Of a stretch of DNA of 64,000 nucleotides, positions 1 through 8,332 are shown piece after piece. The position numbers were made by a program, and so were the translations under genes. The DNA is from Rikenella sp031551865 (GTDB lineage Bacteria; Bacteroidota; Bacteroidia; Bacteroidales; Rikenellaceae). Where the stretch lies: assembly GCA_031551865.1 (NCBI GenBank), contig JAVBMY010000003.1, forward strand, positions 121,711 to 185,710. Direction: 5' to 3'. The notes beneath the pieces were generated by a model. That model made no database searches, was not told the origin of the DNA, and worked only from the letters and a program-made list of their open reading frames with translations. The first letter of the stretch is position 1; each line of letters begins with the position of its first letter.

Positions 1-1109
1 CGCGCCCAATCCACCGGGAGCACCGAGGCGGGCAATTCGGGTGCGGAACGGGTCAGTGAAGCGTCGCTCGTGATGCTGAACCGCACCGTGGTTTTGTTGC
101 CGCAGTCGTCGGTGGCGGTGACCTCGGCACGCTGCACAGTGCCGGGCGCCGGGGCGTCGATGATGCCGCGCCGCACCACCGAACGGTAAAACCCGAGCGT
201 GTTGTTGGGCGAAATGTAGGAGCGTAGCACGTCGACCCGGCTCGCCTTGTGCGCGGCATAGGCGGTCATCGTGGTAACGTAGGCCGAGTTGGCGAACGAT
301 ATTTTGTCGATGGCGAAAGCGAAATTGACCGCCGAGTCGATGCGCTGTTCGAGCGAATATATGCCCATAGTGTTGGGCAGCCCGTCGCGCAGGTCGACCA
401 GTTCGTAGGCGAGGTAGCCGCGCGAACCGGGACTCATTTTCATGACGGGAGTGAGGCCCCGGGTCACGGCTGTGCTCTGCACCAGGCGATGATAGGGCAC
501 GCCCTGCACAGTGTCGACTTCGTAGAGGAAGATGCGCGAGACGACGGGCGCCTGGTGGTCGGCCACGGTGAACATACCGTGCGCCAGGAGGTTGACAGGA
601 TTCCCGGTGCCGGCCTCGCGCACCTCGAAGTGGAGGTGGGGCCCGCCCGAGGAGCCGCTGTTGCCCAGCCGTGCGATCTGCTGGCCGCGTGTCACGGGGA
701 ACTGGCCGGACGACGGGTAGAGGTCGACGAAAAAGGATTGCCTGGCGTACTGCTGGCTGCGCACCCACGCGGCGATCTTGCTGTTGAAGCCGTCGAGGTG
801 GCCGTAGAGGGTCACTTCGCCGTTGGGGTGCATGACGTAGAGGGCTTTGCCGTAGCCGGTGGGACTGACGTAGATGCGCCAGACGTAGCCGTCGGCGGCG
901 GCCAGCACGGGGCTCCCCACACCCTGTTGTGCTTTGATGTCGATGCCGGTATGGAAGTGGTCGGAACGGATCTCGCCCACGTTGCCCGCCAGGGTGATGG
1001 TCGGGAAATTAACGGGCGAGGCGTAGCGCTGCGCGGTTTGTTGCGCCGCAGCGAAGCCGCCGGACAGCGTCATCAGCAATGCGGTTATGGCGAGTTTGAT
1101 TTTCATCAT
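1..1109 (-). CDS. M23 family metallopeptidase, C-terminal end outside the window
   Basis: Reading leftwards from ATG 1109-1107, an open frame of about 369 codons runs off the left edge. It begins with a signal peptide (MMKIKLAITALLMTLSGG, then AAAQ), so the product is exported. An LytM/M23 zinc peptidase domain follows: HFHTGID near residues 52-58 supplies the first zinc ligands and HLHFEVRE near residues 160-167 the later His pair, preceded by the usual GNSGSSGGPHLHF context. M23 enzymes cut peptidoglycan cross-links or act as murein hydrolase activators. About 190 residues after the peptidase core resemble the uncharacterised C-terminal part of Bacteroidota M23 proteins. The start is ATG-ATG; ATG 1106 is equally possible. 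No operon partner is visible. Confidence 0.9.
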   Translation of the reverse strand, partial: MMKIKLAITALLMTLSGGFAAAQQTAQRYASPVNFPTITLAGNVGEIRSDHFHTGIDIKAQQGVGSPVLAAADGYVWRIYVSPTGYGKALYVMHPNGEVTLYGHLDGFNSKIAAWVRSQQYARQSFFVDLYPSSGQFPVTRGQQIARLGNSGSSGGPHLHFEVREAGTGNPVNLLAHGMFTVADHQAPVVSRIFLYEVDTVQGVPYHRLVQSTAVTRGLTPVMKMSPGSRGYLAYELVDLRDGLPNTMGIYSLEQRIDSAVNFAFAIDKISFANSAYVTTMTAYAAHKASRVDVLRSYISPNNTLGFYRSVVRRGIIDAPAPGTVQRAEVTATDDCGNKTTVRFSITSDASLTRSAPELPASVLPVDWA

Positions 1110-1507
1110 TGTATGCAAAAGTAACTCAAATTTACGGATTCGTACCGTAGCGTATCGCCACTGTGAAAGAAGCCGCTACACGCACCCGGAGGAACTCGGG
1201 CCCAAGACGAAGCGGCCACACCCACGCTCCCGAGGTGCGGAGCCGCGCCGGCAATCATTAACCCGTTAGCAGGTTGATTAACCTTTACGGAAATATGGCT
1301 GACGAAGCGTCTCTGACGCCTGGGTGTGGCCGCTTGGTTGACACCTGCATTTTTCGCAGAGAAAGAAGCGCCCGGCCCCAGCCCCCGAAGTCGCTACCTA
1401 CGCGGCTTGGGGCCGCCGAGCCGTTTGCTTCATGGCTAACGCCGTTTCGCAGAGCGGCCGCCAAGCCCGCAGAAAGGCAGGCCTGCGCACCTGAGGCACG
1501 CAGGCCG
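1110..1507. repeat. Gene-free spacer with inverted repeat
   Basis: Spacer between recX (which ends leftwards at 1508) and the M23 gene, with no convincing gene. It contains a perfect 15-bp inverted repeat (1210-1224 and 1321-1335, core GCGGCCACACCCA and its complement) about 96 bp apart. The block around 1360-1395 (GAAAGAAGCGCCCGGCCCCAG) recurs in reverse orientation at about 8,285-8,310, so this spacer belongs to the dispersed intergenic hairpin family seen through the window. Confidence 0.6.
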
Positions 1508-2080
1508 TTACTCCGCCTCGCCGACCACCCGTGCCACGGCGGCGGTGGCTTCGTCGTAGCCGTAGCCGCGGCCGAGCGCCCAGCGCAAGAGCGAAGCGCG
1601 TACCTTGTAAGCATCAGCTTCGCGCCGCACAAGCGATGCGTACCGCCGCCTGAGCAGCGTTTCTAGCTTCTCGGCCTGCCGCCCGGCGGAGAATTCGCCG
1701 CAGAAAGAAGTCCCGAAGCTATTATCGGAATTGCCGGCGGAAGCAGAATCGTCCGGACCACTGCACAATTCGGCATACACCGAAGCGATCAGTTCGCCAG
1801 GGATCTCTTTGGCGCGCAAAGCCGCCACGATCTTGTGGCGCCCCCAGCCGCCGAGCGAAAGTTTCTCGCGGATGTAGGCCCGCGTGTAACGCTCCTCGTC
1901 GACAAAGCCGTCGCGCACGAGCGCCGCCAGGATCGCCGCATGTTCGGCCACCGGGATGCGCCAGCGCCACAGCGAACGGCGCACGTCGGCCGGGGCCCGT
2001 TCGGCCCGCGCACACGACGCCTGCAACGACTCCAGCGCCTGGGCGGGCGTCTTGAGCGGTTTTGAAAAATCCTTTTCCAT
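1508..2080 (-). CDS. recX: Regulatory protein RecX
   Basis: 190-residue protein with the three-helix repeats of the RecX/OraA family: a region around residues 25-70 with RRSLWRWRIP and ALVRDGFVDEERYTRAYI, then LGGWGRHKIVAALRAKEIP, and a third repeat near the C-terminus (ETLLRRRYASLVRREADAY, then GYGYDEATAAVARVV). RecX binds RecA filaments and modulates recombination and SOS activity in the cytoplasm. The length is slightly above the usual 150-165 residues because of a Ser/Asn-rich insert near residues 108-125. It follows prmC on the same strand after 79 bp, so the two may be co-transcribed. The start at 2080 places the conserved region close to the N-terminus. Confidence 0.9.
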   Translation of the reverse strand: MEKDFSKPLKTPAQALESLQASCARAERAPADVRRSLWRWRIPVAEHAAILAALVRDGFVDEERYTRAYIREKLSLGGWGRHKIVAALRAKEIPGELIASVYAELCSGPDDSASAGNSDNSFGTSFCGEFSAGRQAEKLETLLRRRYASLVRREADAYKVRASLLRWALGRGYGYDEATAAVARVVGEAE

Positions 2081-2159
2081 CCTTTATATGCGTTGATTGT
2101 GGGCCGGTGAACGGTATTACACCCTTCGCAACGAATAAAGCACCCGGCCCCATACCCCC

Positions 2160-3155
2160 TCACACCCCTGGCGCTACGGCTGACCTTGGCTCGCAGAGAC
2201 CGCACACGATGCGGTCTCTGCCGTGGATGTCCTGAAGGATGCGCGTGTCTGTGAATCCCTCGGCACGGAGCAGGTCGGCGGTGGCGGTGCCGAAGCGTTC
2301 GTTGATTTCGAACCACACTTCGCGCACGCCGCACTGTCCGGCAAGCCGGGCGATGGCGCGGTAAAACACGAGCGGGTCGGCGTCGGGCACCCAGAGCGCC
2401 CCGGGCGGCTCCCAGCAGGTCACATTGTCGCGCATCGCGGCGCGTTCGCTTTCGAGCACGTAGGGCGGGTTGCTGACGATAATATCGAAATGCGCAGCCG
2501 CACGGGCAATGGTTTTCTCGTTATCATCTGTTTCGGAAGACACGCCCGCGGCCGGGAAGGACGCTCCAACCCCACCCCCCGGAACGGATAGAAGCTGCCG
2601 GGACGGATCATTCATGTTCAAAATATCCCTCAGTTCAAAGCGAACTTCGGCCCCGAGCGCGGCGGCATTCTTCCGGGCCACATCGAGCGCCGTGGGCGAG
2701 ATATCCCACGCCGATACTTCGACCGACGGGCCGAGTTCGAGCGCCAGCGTCACCGCAAGGATGCCGCTGCCCGTGCCGATGTCCAGGATCCGCCCCCGGG
2801 GACGGCCCGCCGCCACGGCGCGCAGCAGTTCCTCGGTTTCGGGGCGCGGAATCAGCACACCGGGCGACACGTCGAACCGGCGCCCGCAGAATTCCGACCA
2901 GCCCACTACATACTGGAGCGGTTCGAAGGTTTCGAGTCGGCGCAGGTCGTCTTCCAAAGCGCCGGACTCCCCCGGGAATTCCGCCGAGGGATCTGCCAGC
3001 CGCCGCACACGCGCGATGCCGTATTTATCTTCGAGCAGGCGCGACGCCACCGCGGCCGCTTCGCGCTCCCCGTAAAGAGGCGCGAGGCGGCAGGCAATCA
3101 TCGAGTATGTTTCGTGGATCGTCAAAACGGTAGGATCAATCTGTCCGGGTTGCAA
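2160..3155 (-). CDS. prmC: Peptide chain release factor N(5)-glutamine methyltransferase PrmC
   Basis: 331-residue class I SAM-dependent methyltransferase of the PrmC/HemK family, which methylates the Gln of the GGQ motif of release factors RF1 and RF2. The N-terminal helical domain includes LQYVVGWSEFCGRRFDVSPGVLIPRPETEELL; the SAM-binding loop is DIGTGSGILAV; the active-site motif is SNPPYV. Between the SAM loop and NPPY there is an insert of about 35 residues rich in Ser and Gly that is not typical, which accounts for part of the length beyond the usual ~280. An alternative start at the internal Met near 3101 would remove 18 residues. recX lies downstream. Confidence 0.92.
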   Translation of the reverse strand: MQPGQIDPTVLTIHETYSMIACRLAPLYGEREAAAVASRLLEDKYGIARVRRLADPSAEFPGESGALEDDLRRLETFEPLQYVVGWSEFCGRRFDVSPGVLIPRPETEELLRAVAAGRPRGRILDIGTGSGILAVTLALELGPSVEVSAWDISPTALDVARKNAAALGAEVRFELRDILNMNDPSRQLLSVPGGGVGASFPAAGVSSETDDNEKTIARAAAHFDIIVSNPPYVLESERAAMRDNVTCWEPPGALWVPDADPLVFYRAIARLAGQCGVREVWFEINERFGTATADLLRAEGFTDTRILQDIHGRDRIVCGLCEPRSAVAPGV

Positions 3156-3194
3156 AGCCGAAGTTGCGAGTCACGAAGCAAACTCCGCGCCCCT

Positions 3195-3244
3195 GGCCCC
3201 GAGCGCGCTACGCGCGCTCGGGGAGAGTAGGCGCCGGGTCGAAA
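3195..3244. repeat. Short palindromic intergenic repeat, copy 1
   Basis: About 50 bp containing a GC-rich palindrome (GAGCGCGCTACGCGCGCTC) followed by GGCGCCGGGTCGAAA. A close copy in the same orientation lies at 57721-57769. It sits in the divergent spacer between prmC and ribD, just upstream of the ribD promoter. Confidence 0.7.
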
Positions 3245-3279
3245 TCGTACAATAATAATCAAATAAAGGCAAAGATACC

Positions 3280-3287
3280 TATTTTTG
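3280..3287 (+). promoter_or_regulatory. Predicted -7 box for ribD
   Basis: TATTTTTG matches the Bacteroidota -7 consensus TAnnTTTG. Transcription would begin around 3292-3295, which argues against ATG 3293 as the translation start and favours ATG 3311. Confidence 0.6.
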
Positions 3288-3310
3288 CAACCATGGAATC
3301 CTGCGAATCA

Positions 3311-4414
3311 ATGGAACGCCGAGAACAAGACGAACAATACATGCGCCGCTGCCTTGAGCTGGCCGGACGCGGGGCGGGCTATGTGTCGCCCAACCCGATG
3401 GTAGGCTGCGTGGTGGTGCGCGGCGGCGAGGTGATCGCCGAAGGGTGGCATGAACGCCACGGCGGCCCGCATGCCGAGCCCAACGCCCTGAACCGCATTC
3501 CCGCCGGTACACCGCTCGGTGGCGCCACGCTCTATGTGAACCTCGAACCGTGCAACCACCACGGCAAAACGCCCCCCTGCTCCGAACTGATCATTGCGCG
3601 AGGTGTGGGGAGGGTGGTCGTGGGCTGCGAGGATCCCAACCCGCGTGTGTCGGGTAGCGGCATCGCCCGCCTGCACGAAGCGGGGATCGGCGTGACTGTG
3701 GGGGTGCTCGAAACCGAGGCACGGTTCCTCAACCGCCGGTTCATCACGGCGCAGACCCTGGGTCGGCCGTATGTCGTGCTGAAATGGGCACAAACGTCGG
3801 ACGGCTTTCTCGACGCCCTGCGCCCGGCCACGGTGCCGCCCGCCTGGATGACGGGTGAACGGGCGCGCGAACTGGTGCACCGCTGGCGTTTCGAAGAGGG
3901 CGTGGTGATGGTGGGACCGAATACGGTGGCGATGGACGATCCGCAGCTGACCGTCCGGGCCTGGGGCGGCGGCAAACTCCCCGACCCTTTGCGCGTGACG
4001 ATGGAAGGCCTGCGGACACTATCCGCCTCACGGCGGATTTTCGACGGCCAGGCCCCTACATTGCTCTTCACGCGCGACGCCGCCGGAGCCCGGCAAAGGC
4101 TCGCCGGACACGCCAACGTGGAAATATCAGCAATTAGCAGCGACTGGAACGCATTGCACGAAATATTGCAGGCCCTGCTCCGGCTCGGCCACAACTCGGT
4201 GTTCGCCGAAGGGGGTGCGCACCTGCTCGGCAGCCTGCTGGAAGCGGGACTCTGGGATGAGGCACGGATCTTCACCTCGGATCTCGCGGCGAACGAGCTC
4301 TACCCGTCGCTACCCTTCACGGGCGGGGTACCGGCACCGGTGTTACCACCGTCGGCGCGGCGCGGGACGTCAACACAGGATTTGTTCCCGGGACTGGAAG
4401 TATTTTACAGGTAA
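3311..4414 (+). CDS. ribD: Bifunctional riboflavin biosynthesis deaminase/reductase RibD
   Basis: 367 residues from ATG 3311, the typical RibD length. The N-terminal deaminase domain has the zinc motif HAE (about residues 54-56) and PCNHHGKTPPC (about 80-90), which deaminates the pyrimidine intermediate; the C-terminal reductase domain (about 150-367) contains VVLKWAQTSDGF and FAEGGAHLLGSLL, which reduces the ribosyl group with NADPH. Together they perform steps 2 and 3 of riboflavin synthesis in the cytoplasm. An upstream in-frame ATG at 3293 lies almost on the predicted transcription start, so 3311 (MERREQDEQYMRRCLELA) was chosen. It is monocistronic here and convergent with the branching enzyme gene. 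Confidence 0.93.
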   Translation: MERREQDEQYMRRCLELAGRGAGYVSPNPMVGCVVVRGGEVIAEGWHERHGGPHAEPNALNRIPAGTPLGGATLYVNLEPCNHHGKTPPCSELIIARGVGRVVVGCEDPNPRVSGSGIARLHEAGIGVTVGVLETEARFLNRRFITAQTLGRPYVVLKWAQTSDGFLDALRPATVPPAWMTGERARELVHRWRFEEGVVMVGPNTVAMDDPQLTVRAWGGGKLPDPLRVTMEGLRTLSASRRIFDGQAPTLLFTRDAAGARQRLAGHANVEISAISSDWNALHEILQALLRLGHNSVFAEGGAHLLGSLLEAGLWDEARIFTSDLAANELYPSLPFTGGVPAPVLPPSARRGTSTQDLFPGLEVFYR

Positions 4415-4438
4415 ACGGAAGAAAAGTCAATGAAACGA

Positions 4439-4545
4439 AGCGGCACCGTCAGGCGCCGTGTCGACTGAGCCGAGAATGCGTGAGCATTTCGGCAAAGGAG
4501 CGCGCCCGCCCTAAAAAGGGGGGGCGCGAATTTCTCTGCGAAAGT
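4439..4545. repeat. Mosaic hairpin repeat, copy 1
   Basis: Chain of short GC-rich palindromes (CACCGTCAGGCGCCG, CGACTGAGCCG, AATGCGTGAGCATT, GGCAAAGGAGCGCGCCCGCCC). Related chains lie at about 38500-38580, 40483-40570 and 42741-42848, with a further variant near 29950-30060. It is non-coding. Confidence 0.6.
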
Positions 4546-4563
4546 TGCAAGCGCCAGCCTTAG

Positions 4564-4602
4564 CGGCCAGCCGCAGGTGCCTTTGACGCCTGCGGCTGGC
4601 CG
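4564..4602. terminator. Bidirectional terminator between ribD and the branching enzyme gene
   Basis: Perfect 14-bp stem (4564-4577 and 4589-4602, CGGCCAGCCGCAGG) with an 11-nt loop, followed by ATTTTCT on the plus strand. It lies between two convergent genes. Confidence 0.75.
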
Positions 4603-4642
4603 ATTTTCTCCCGGACGCCTTTTCCCGGACGATACCATTCTC

Positions 4643-6727
4643 CTAATCTTTCCGCTCGAACACCATCGCCGCACGGTTGATGTTGTATATCTTCATGTAG
4701 TGCCGCACGACGCCGTCGGCATCCTTGCGCTCGAATGTGAAATAATCCTGTTCCCATTCCAACCGCCCGATGCCGCCGAACACCGGATGGTCGCTGCACA
4801 GCGCCATGCGGTAGCGGCCCGGCACCGGCACCGGGATAATATAATCAGGCACGCTGGCCATGGTGTGCCAGTTCAGCACGAACACCAGCCCCCCCTGTTC
4901 GTAAACCATCGTTTTGGTACCCTCGTCGAGGTTGAGCACCTGCCCGTAGCCGCTTTGCAAGATCCCGAAGCGACGCACCAGCGCGATCATCGCTTTGTCG
5001 AAACGCAACAGGTCGGCGTAGCGCAGCGCCTCGTCTTCCGAAAGTGACCACTGGCGCCGGGCATGACTGTAGCTCCAGCCGTTGCCTTCGCGCGGGAAGT
5101 CGATCCATTCGGGGTGGCCGAACTCGTTGCCCATGAAGTTGAGGTATCCCTCGCCGCCGAGGGTGATCGTGGCCAGCCGGATCATCTTGTGTAGCGCCAT
5201 GCCCCGCTCGACGACCAGCGAACGGTCGGTGCGCGACATCGCGAAGTACATCTCCTTGTCCATCAGCCGGAAGGCAATCGTCTTGTCGCCCACTAAGGCT
5301 TGGTCGTGCGACTCGGCATAGGCGATGGTCGGCACTTGCGGCAGGCGGTCGTTCAGCACGCTCCAGATGCGGTTCATGCTCCACTGCTCGTCGGGCACGT
5401 CCTTGAGGTATTCGATCCAGAAGTCGGGGATGGCCATGCCCAGCCGGTAGTCGAAGCCGAGGCCACCGTCCATAGGAGTGGCGGCGATGCCCGGCATGCC
5501 GCTCACGTCCTCGGCGATGGTGACCGCCCCGCGATCCAGCGAGTGCGCCAGGGTGTTGGCCAGCGACAGGTAGAGCACGGCATCGTGGTTGACCCCGGGG
5601 CCGAAATAGGCGTCGAGGTCCCAATGGTCGTTGAGGCCGTGGTGATGGTAAAGCATCGAGCTCACGCCGTCGAAGCGAAAGCCGTCGAAGCGGAACTCGG
5701 TAAGCCAGTATTTAATGTTCGAGAGCAGGAAGTGCTGCACCTCGTGGCGGCCGTAGTCGAACAGCCGCGAGTCCCACTGCGGGTGGTCGCCGCCCGTGGC
5801 GGGCGAATAGAGCGTATCGGTACCGTCTAATCGGTTCAGCCCCTCGTTGACGTTCTTGACGTAGTGCGAATGTACGACGTCCATCACCACGGCCAGCCCC
5901 ATCGCATGGGATGTCCTTACTAATTCCTTGAGTTCTTCGGGGGTGCCGAAGCGCGAACTCGGTGCAAAGAAGTTGCTGACGTGGTAGCCGAAGCTGCCGT
6001 AGTAGGGGTGCTCGGCCACGGCCATCAACTGTACGGTATTGTAGCCCAATGCCACGATGCGCGGGAGCACGTCGCGGGTGAACTCAGCGTAGGTCGACAC
6101 GCCCTCCTGTTCGCCCGACATGCCCACGTGGCATTCGTAAATGATGGGCGGCACGGCGCGGTCGCTGATGTCGAACGCGTCGCCCTGCCAGTCGAACGGC
6201 TCGGCGGGATGCCACACCTGCCCGGCGTAGTCTTTGGTGCGCTCGTCCTGCACCACGCGGCGAATGTAGGCCGGGATGCGGTCGAGCCACGAACCGTCGG
6301 CGCCGTGGACATACATTTTCACGAGCGAACCGTGCCTCAGGCGGCCTTTGACGGCTTCGTCGGGGATGAAGACCGACCATTCGCCGGCCTCGTTGCGCTC
6401 CAACGGGAACTGGGTACGTTCCCATTCGTTCCAGTCGCCGAACAGGAACACCTCGCGGGCGCCGGGCAACCACTCCCTGAACCACCAGCCGCCTTTGAGC
6501 GGGTCGCGGTGCAACCCGAAGTGCAGGTGGGCGTTGGCCCAATCGGACAGGGCCGTGCCGGGGGCCTCCGGGATAGCGGCGATGGGTTCGTGGTATCCCA
6601 CGGCGCGGGCGATCTCGGCGGTGCGCTGCACAAAGCGATTGCGGCGCGCTTCGATGGCCGCCGTGGCGGGCCGTAGCCAGTCGTCTTGCCGGACAATCCC
6701 GGGCAATTCGGGGGTGTTCTCTTTCAT
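4643..6727 (-). CDS. glgB: GH13 1,4-alpha-glucan branching enzyme (GH13_8-like)
   Basis: 694 residues. An N-terminal CBM48-type beta-sandwich (about 65-170: HFGLHRDPLKGGWWFREWLPGA) precedes a GH13 TIM barrel. The conserved regions are DVVHSHYVKN, GFRFDGVSSM with nucleophile Asp353, IAEDVSGMPG with acid/base Glu406, and ESHDQ with His474-Asp475. It cuts alpha-1,4 glucan chains and re-attaches them as alpha-1,6 branches during glycogen synthesis in the cytoplasm. The organisation resembles the eukaryotic-like GH13_8 branching enzymes common in Bacteroidota rather than enterobacterial GlgB (GH13_9). No other glycogen genes are adjacent. rmuC lies 21 bp upstream on the same strand, so co-transcription is possible. 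Confidence 0.88.
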   Translation of the reverse strand: MKENTPELPGIVRQDDWLRPATAAIEARRNRFVQRTAEIARAVGYHEPIAAIPEAPGTALSDWANAHLHFGLHRDPLKGGWWFREWLPGAREVFLFGDWNEWERTQFPLERNEAGEWSVFIPDEAVKGRLRHGSLVKMYVHGADGSWLDRIPAYIRRVVQDERTKDYAGQVWHPAEPFDWQGDAFDISDRAVPPIIYECHVGMSGEQEGVSTYAEFTRDVLPRIVALGYNTVQLMAVAEHPYYGSFGYHVSNFFAPSSRFGTPEELKELVRTSHAMGLAVVMDVVHSHYVKNVNEGLNRLDGTDTLYSPATGGDHPQWDSRLFDYGRHEVQHFLLSNIKYWLTEFRFDGFRFDGVSSMLYHHHGLNDHWDLDAYFGPGVNHDAVLYLSLANTLAHSLDRGAVTIAEDVSGMPGIAATPMDGGLGFDYRLGMAIPDFWIEYLKDVPDEQWSMNRIWSVLNDRLPQVPTIAYAESHDQALVGDKTIAFRLMDKEMYFAMSRTDRSLVVERGMALHKMIRLATITLGGEGYLNFMGNEFGHPEWIDFPREGNGWSYSHARRQWSLSEDEALRYADLLRFDKAMIALVRRFGILQSGYGQVLNLDEGTKTMVYEQGGLVFVLNWHTMASVPDYIIPVPVPGRYRMALCSDHPVFGGIGRLEWEQDYFTFERKDADGVVRHYMKIYNINRAAMVFERKD

Positions 6728-6748
6728 AACGCCATGGTTTTATACGTG

Positions 6749-8113
6749 TTATTCCTTGCCGGCATCTGCTATTGTTTCGGCCTCCGAAACGACTGATCCG
6801 TCGTCACTGAGCGGGACGAGTAGCCCGGGTTCGTCGTCGTCTGCCTGCCCGGTGAGCCGGGCGCTGAGGCGTTTGGTGGCCTTGATACCCAGCTTGTGCA
6901 ACTCTTCGGCGCGCCGCACGAGGTTACCGCGGCCCTCGCGCAGTTGGCCGATGGCATCGTTGTAGAGCCGTTCGGTGCGGCCGAGCGCATCGCCCACGGC
7001 CAGCAGGTTTTCGGTGAAGCCCACGAACTTGTCGTAAAGGGCACCGCCCTGCCGGGCGATCTCAAGGGCGTTGCGGTCCTGGTCGTCGCGCCGCCAAAGG
7101 TTTTGTACCAGCTGGAGCAGGGCCAGCAGGTTGGCGGGACTGCTCAATACCACGTTACGTTTATAGGCGTCGTTCCAGAGCGGGCGGTCGGCGTCCATGG
7201 CGGTCAGGAACGCAGCCTCGTTGGGGACGAACATGATCACGAAGTCTGGCGATCCCTCGACCAGCGCATGGTAGCTCTGGGCGGCAAGTTCGGCCACGTG
7301 TCGCCTGAGCGACGCCACATGGGCCTTGATCGCCGTTTCACGGGCGGCGGTATCGCTTTCGGGGGTTTCGGTATAGGTCACGTAGTCGGTGAGCGATACT
7401 TTCGAGTCGATGATCATGTTACGCCCTTCGGGCAGCCGCAGGACGATGTCGGGCCGCAGGTTGTGCCCTTCGGCGTCTTTGAGGTTGTGCTGCACGAGGA
7501 AATGTTCGCCGCGCCTGAGGCCGCAATTTTCGAGCATCTGTTCGAGGATGATCTCGCCCCAGTCGCCCTGCGCCTTCGAGTTGCCGCGCAACGCTGAGGC
7601 TAGGTTGTTGGCCTGTGAACTCACCTGATTGCTGAAATCGTGCAGGCGCTTGATCTCCTCTTCGAGCCTGATGCGTTGCTCGCCCTCTTTGTCGATACGG
7701 TTATGGAACTCTTGGATGCGTTCGCCGAGGGGTTTGAGCAGGGCTTCGATGTTGCGGCTGTTGAGGTCGGTGAATTTCTGCGATTTCTCGTCGAAGATTT
7801 TGTTGGCGAGGTTGTTGAACTGGAGGGTGTATTGTTCTTCGAGGCGGCGGCGCTCGTCGGCCTGTGCGGCGAGCCGCTCGGCCTGCACGGCGTTCTCCTG
7901 CCGCAGGCGGAGCTGTTCGTCGCGCAAGGCGCTGTTCTCGGCCGCGAGGCGTTGCACCTGGTCGTAGAGAGCGGCACTCTCGGCGGCGGCGCGGGCCGCG
8001 TCATGGGCGAGCGATTCGCGGGCTTTGCGGAGCCCGCCGTAAAGCCAGACCACGTAAAGGACGACGGCGGCCAACAGGCCGATGATGATGTAAAGTAGGG
8101 TTGTGGTTTCCAT
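6749..8113 (-). CDS. rmuC: RmuC-family DNA recombination protein
   Basis: 454 residues from ATG 8113 (METTTLLYIIIGLLAAVVLY). One N-terminal transmembrane helix (about residues 4-24) is followed by a long coiled coil (about 30-150, rich in Arg/Glu/Gln) and the RmuC nuclease-like core (about 165-400) with QGDWGEIILEQMLENCGLRRG, DSKVSLTDYVTY and FVPNEAAFLTAM. RmuC proteins limit DNA inversions at short inverted repeats and are related to restriction-type endonuclease folds. An in-frame extension to 8251 exists, but it would put 46 poorly conserved residues before the membrane anchor, so the shorter start is preferred. The branching enzyme gene follows after 21 bp. Confidence 0.9.
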   Translation of the reverse strand: METTTLLYIIIGLLAAVVLYVVWLYGGLRKARESLAHDAARAAAESAALYDQVQRLAAENSALRDEQLRLRQENAVQAERLAAQADERRRLEEQYTLQFNNLANKIFDEKSQKFTDLNSRNIEALLKPLGERIQEFHNRIDKEGEQRIRLEEEIKRLHDFSNQVSSQANNLASALRGNSKAQGDWGEIILEQMLENCGLRRGEHFLVQHNLKDAEGHNLRPDIVLRLPEGRNMIIDSKVSLTDYVTYTETPESDTAARETAIKAHVASLRRHVAELAAQSYHALVEGSPDFVIMFVPNEAAFLTAMDADRPLWNDAYKRNVVLSSPANLLALLQLVQNLWRRDDQDRNALEIARQGGALYDKFVGFTENLLAVGDALGRTERLYNDAIGQLREGRGNLVRRAEELHKLGIKATKRLSARLTGQADDDEPGLLVPLSDDGSVVSEAETIADAGKE

Positions 8114-8332
8114 ATTGGGGTGGTGTAACGGGTCGGCGAATGTGTAGCGGTTACTTGTTAAAACCGGTGATGGCTGTTTTTTGTGGTGGTAAATTTGCGG
8201 CGGCCCCATAAGGGGCCATATTTCTCCGCGAAGGTTGCAGGGGCGGCTCACATGCCCCAGCCCACGCCCAAAGGCCGTCGGGGGGCTGGGGCCGGGCGTT
8301 TCTTTCTTGTGCGTCAGCCGAGCGGCGAGGCC

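Noticed and set aside
3195..3310. Possible FMN riboswitch upstream of ribD
   Set aside because: The region is a palindromic repeat plus a -7 box almost at the start codon; there is no room for an RFN fold and none of its conserved stems are seen.
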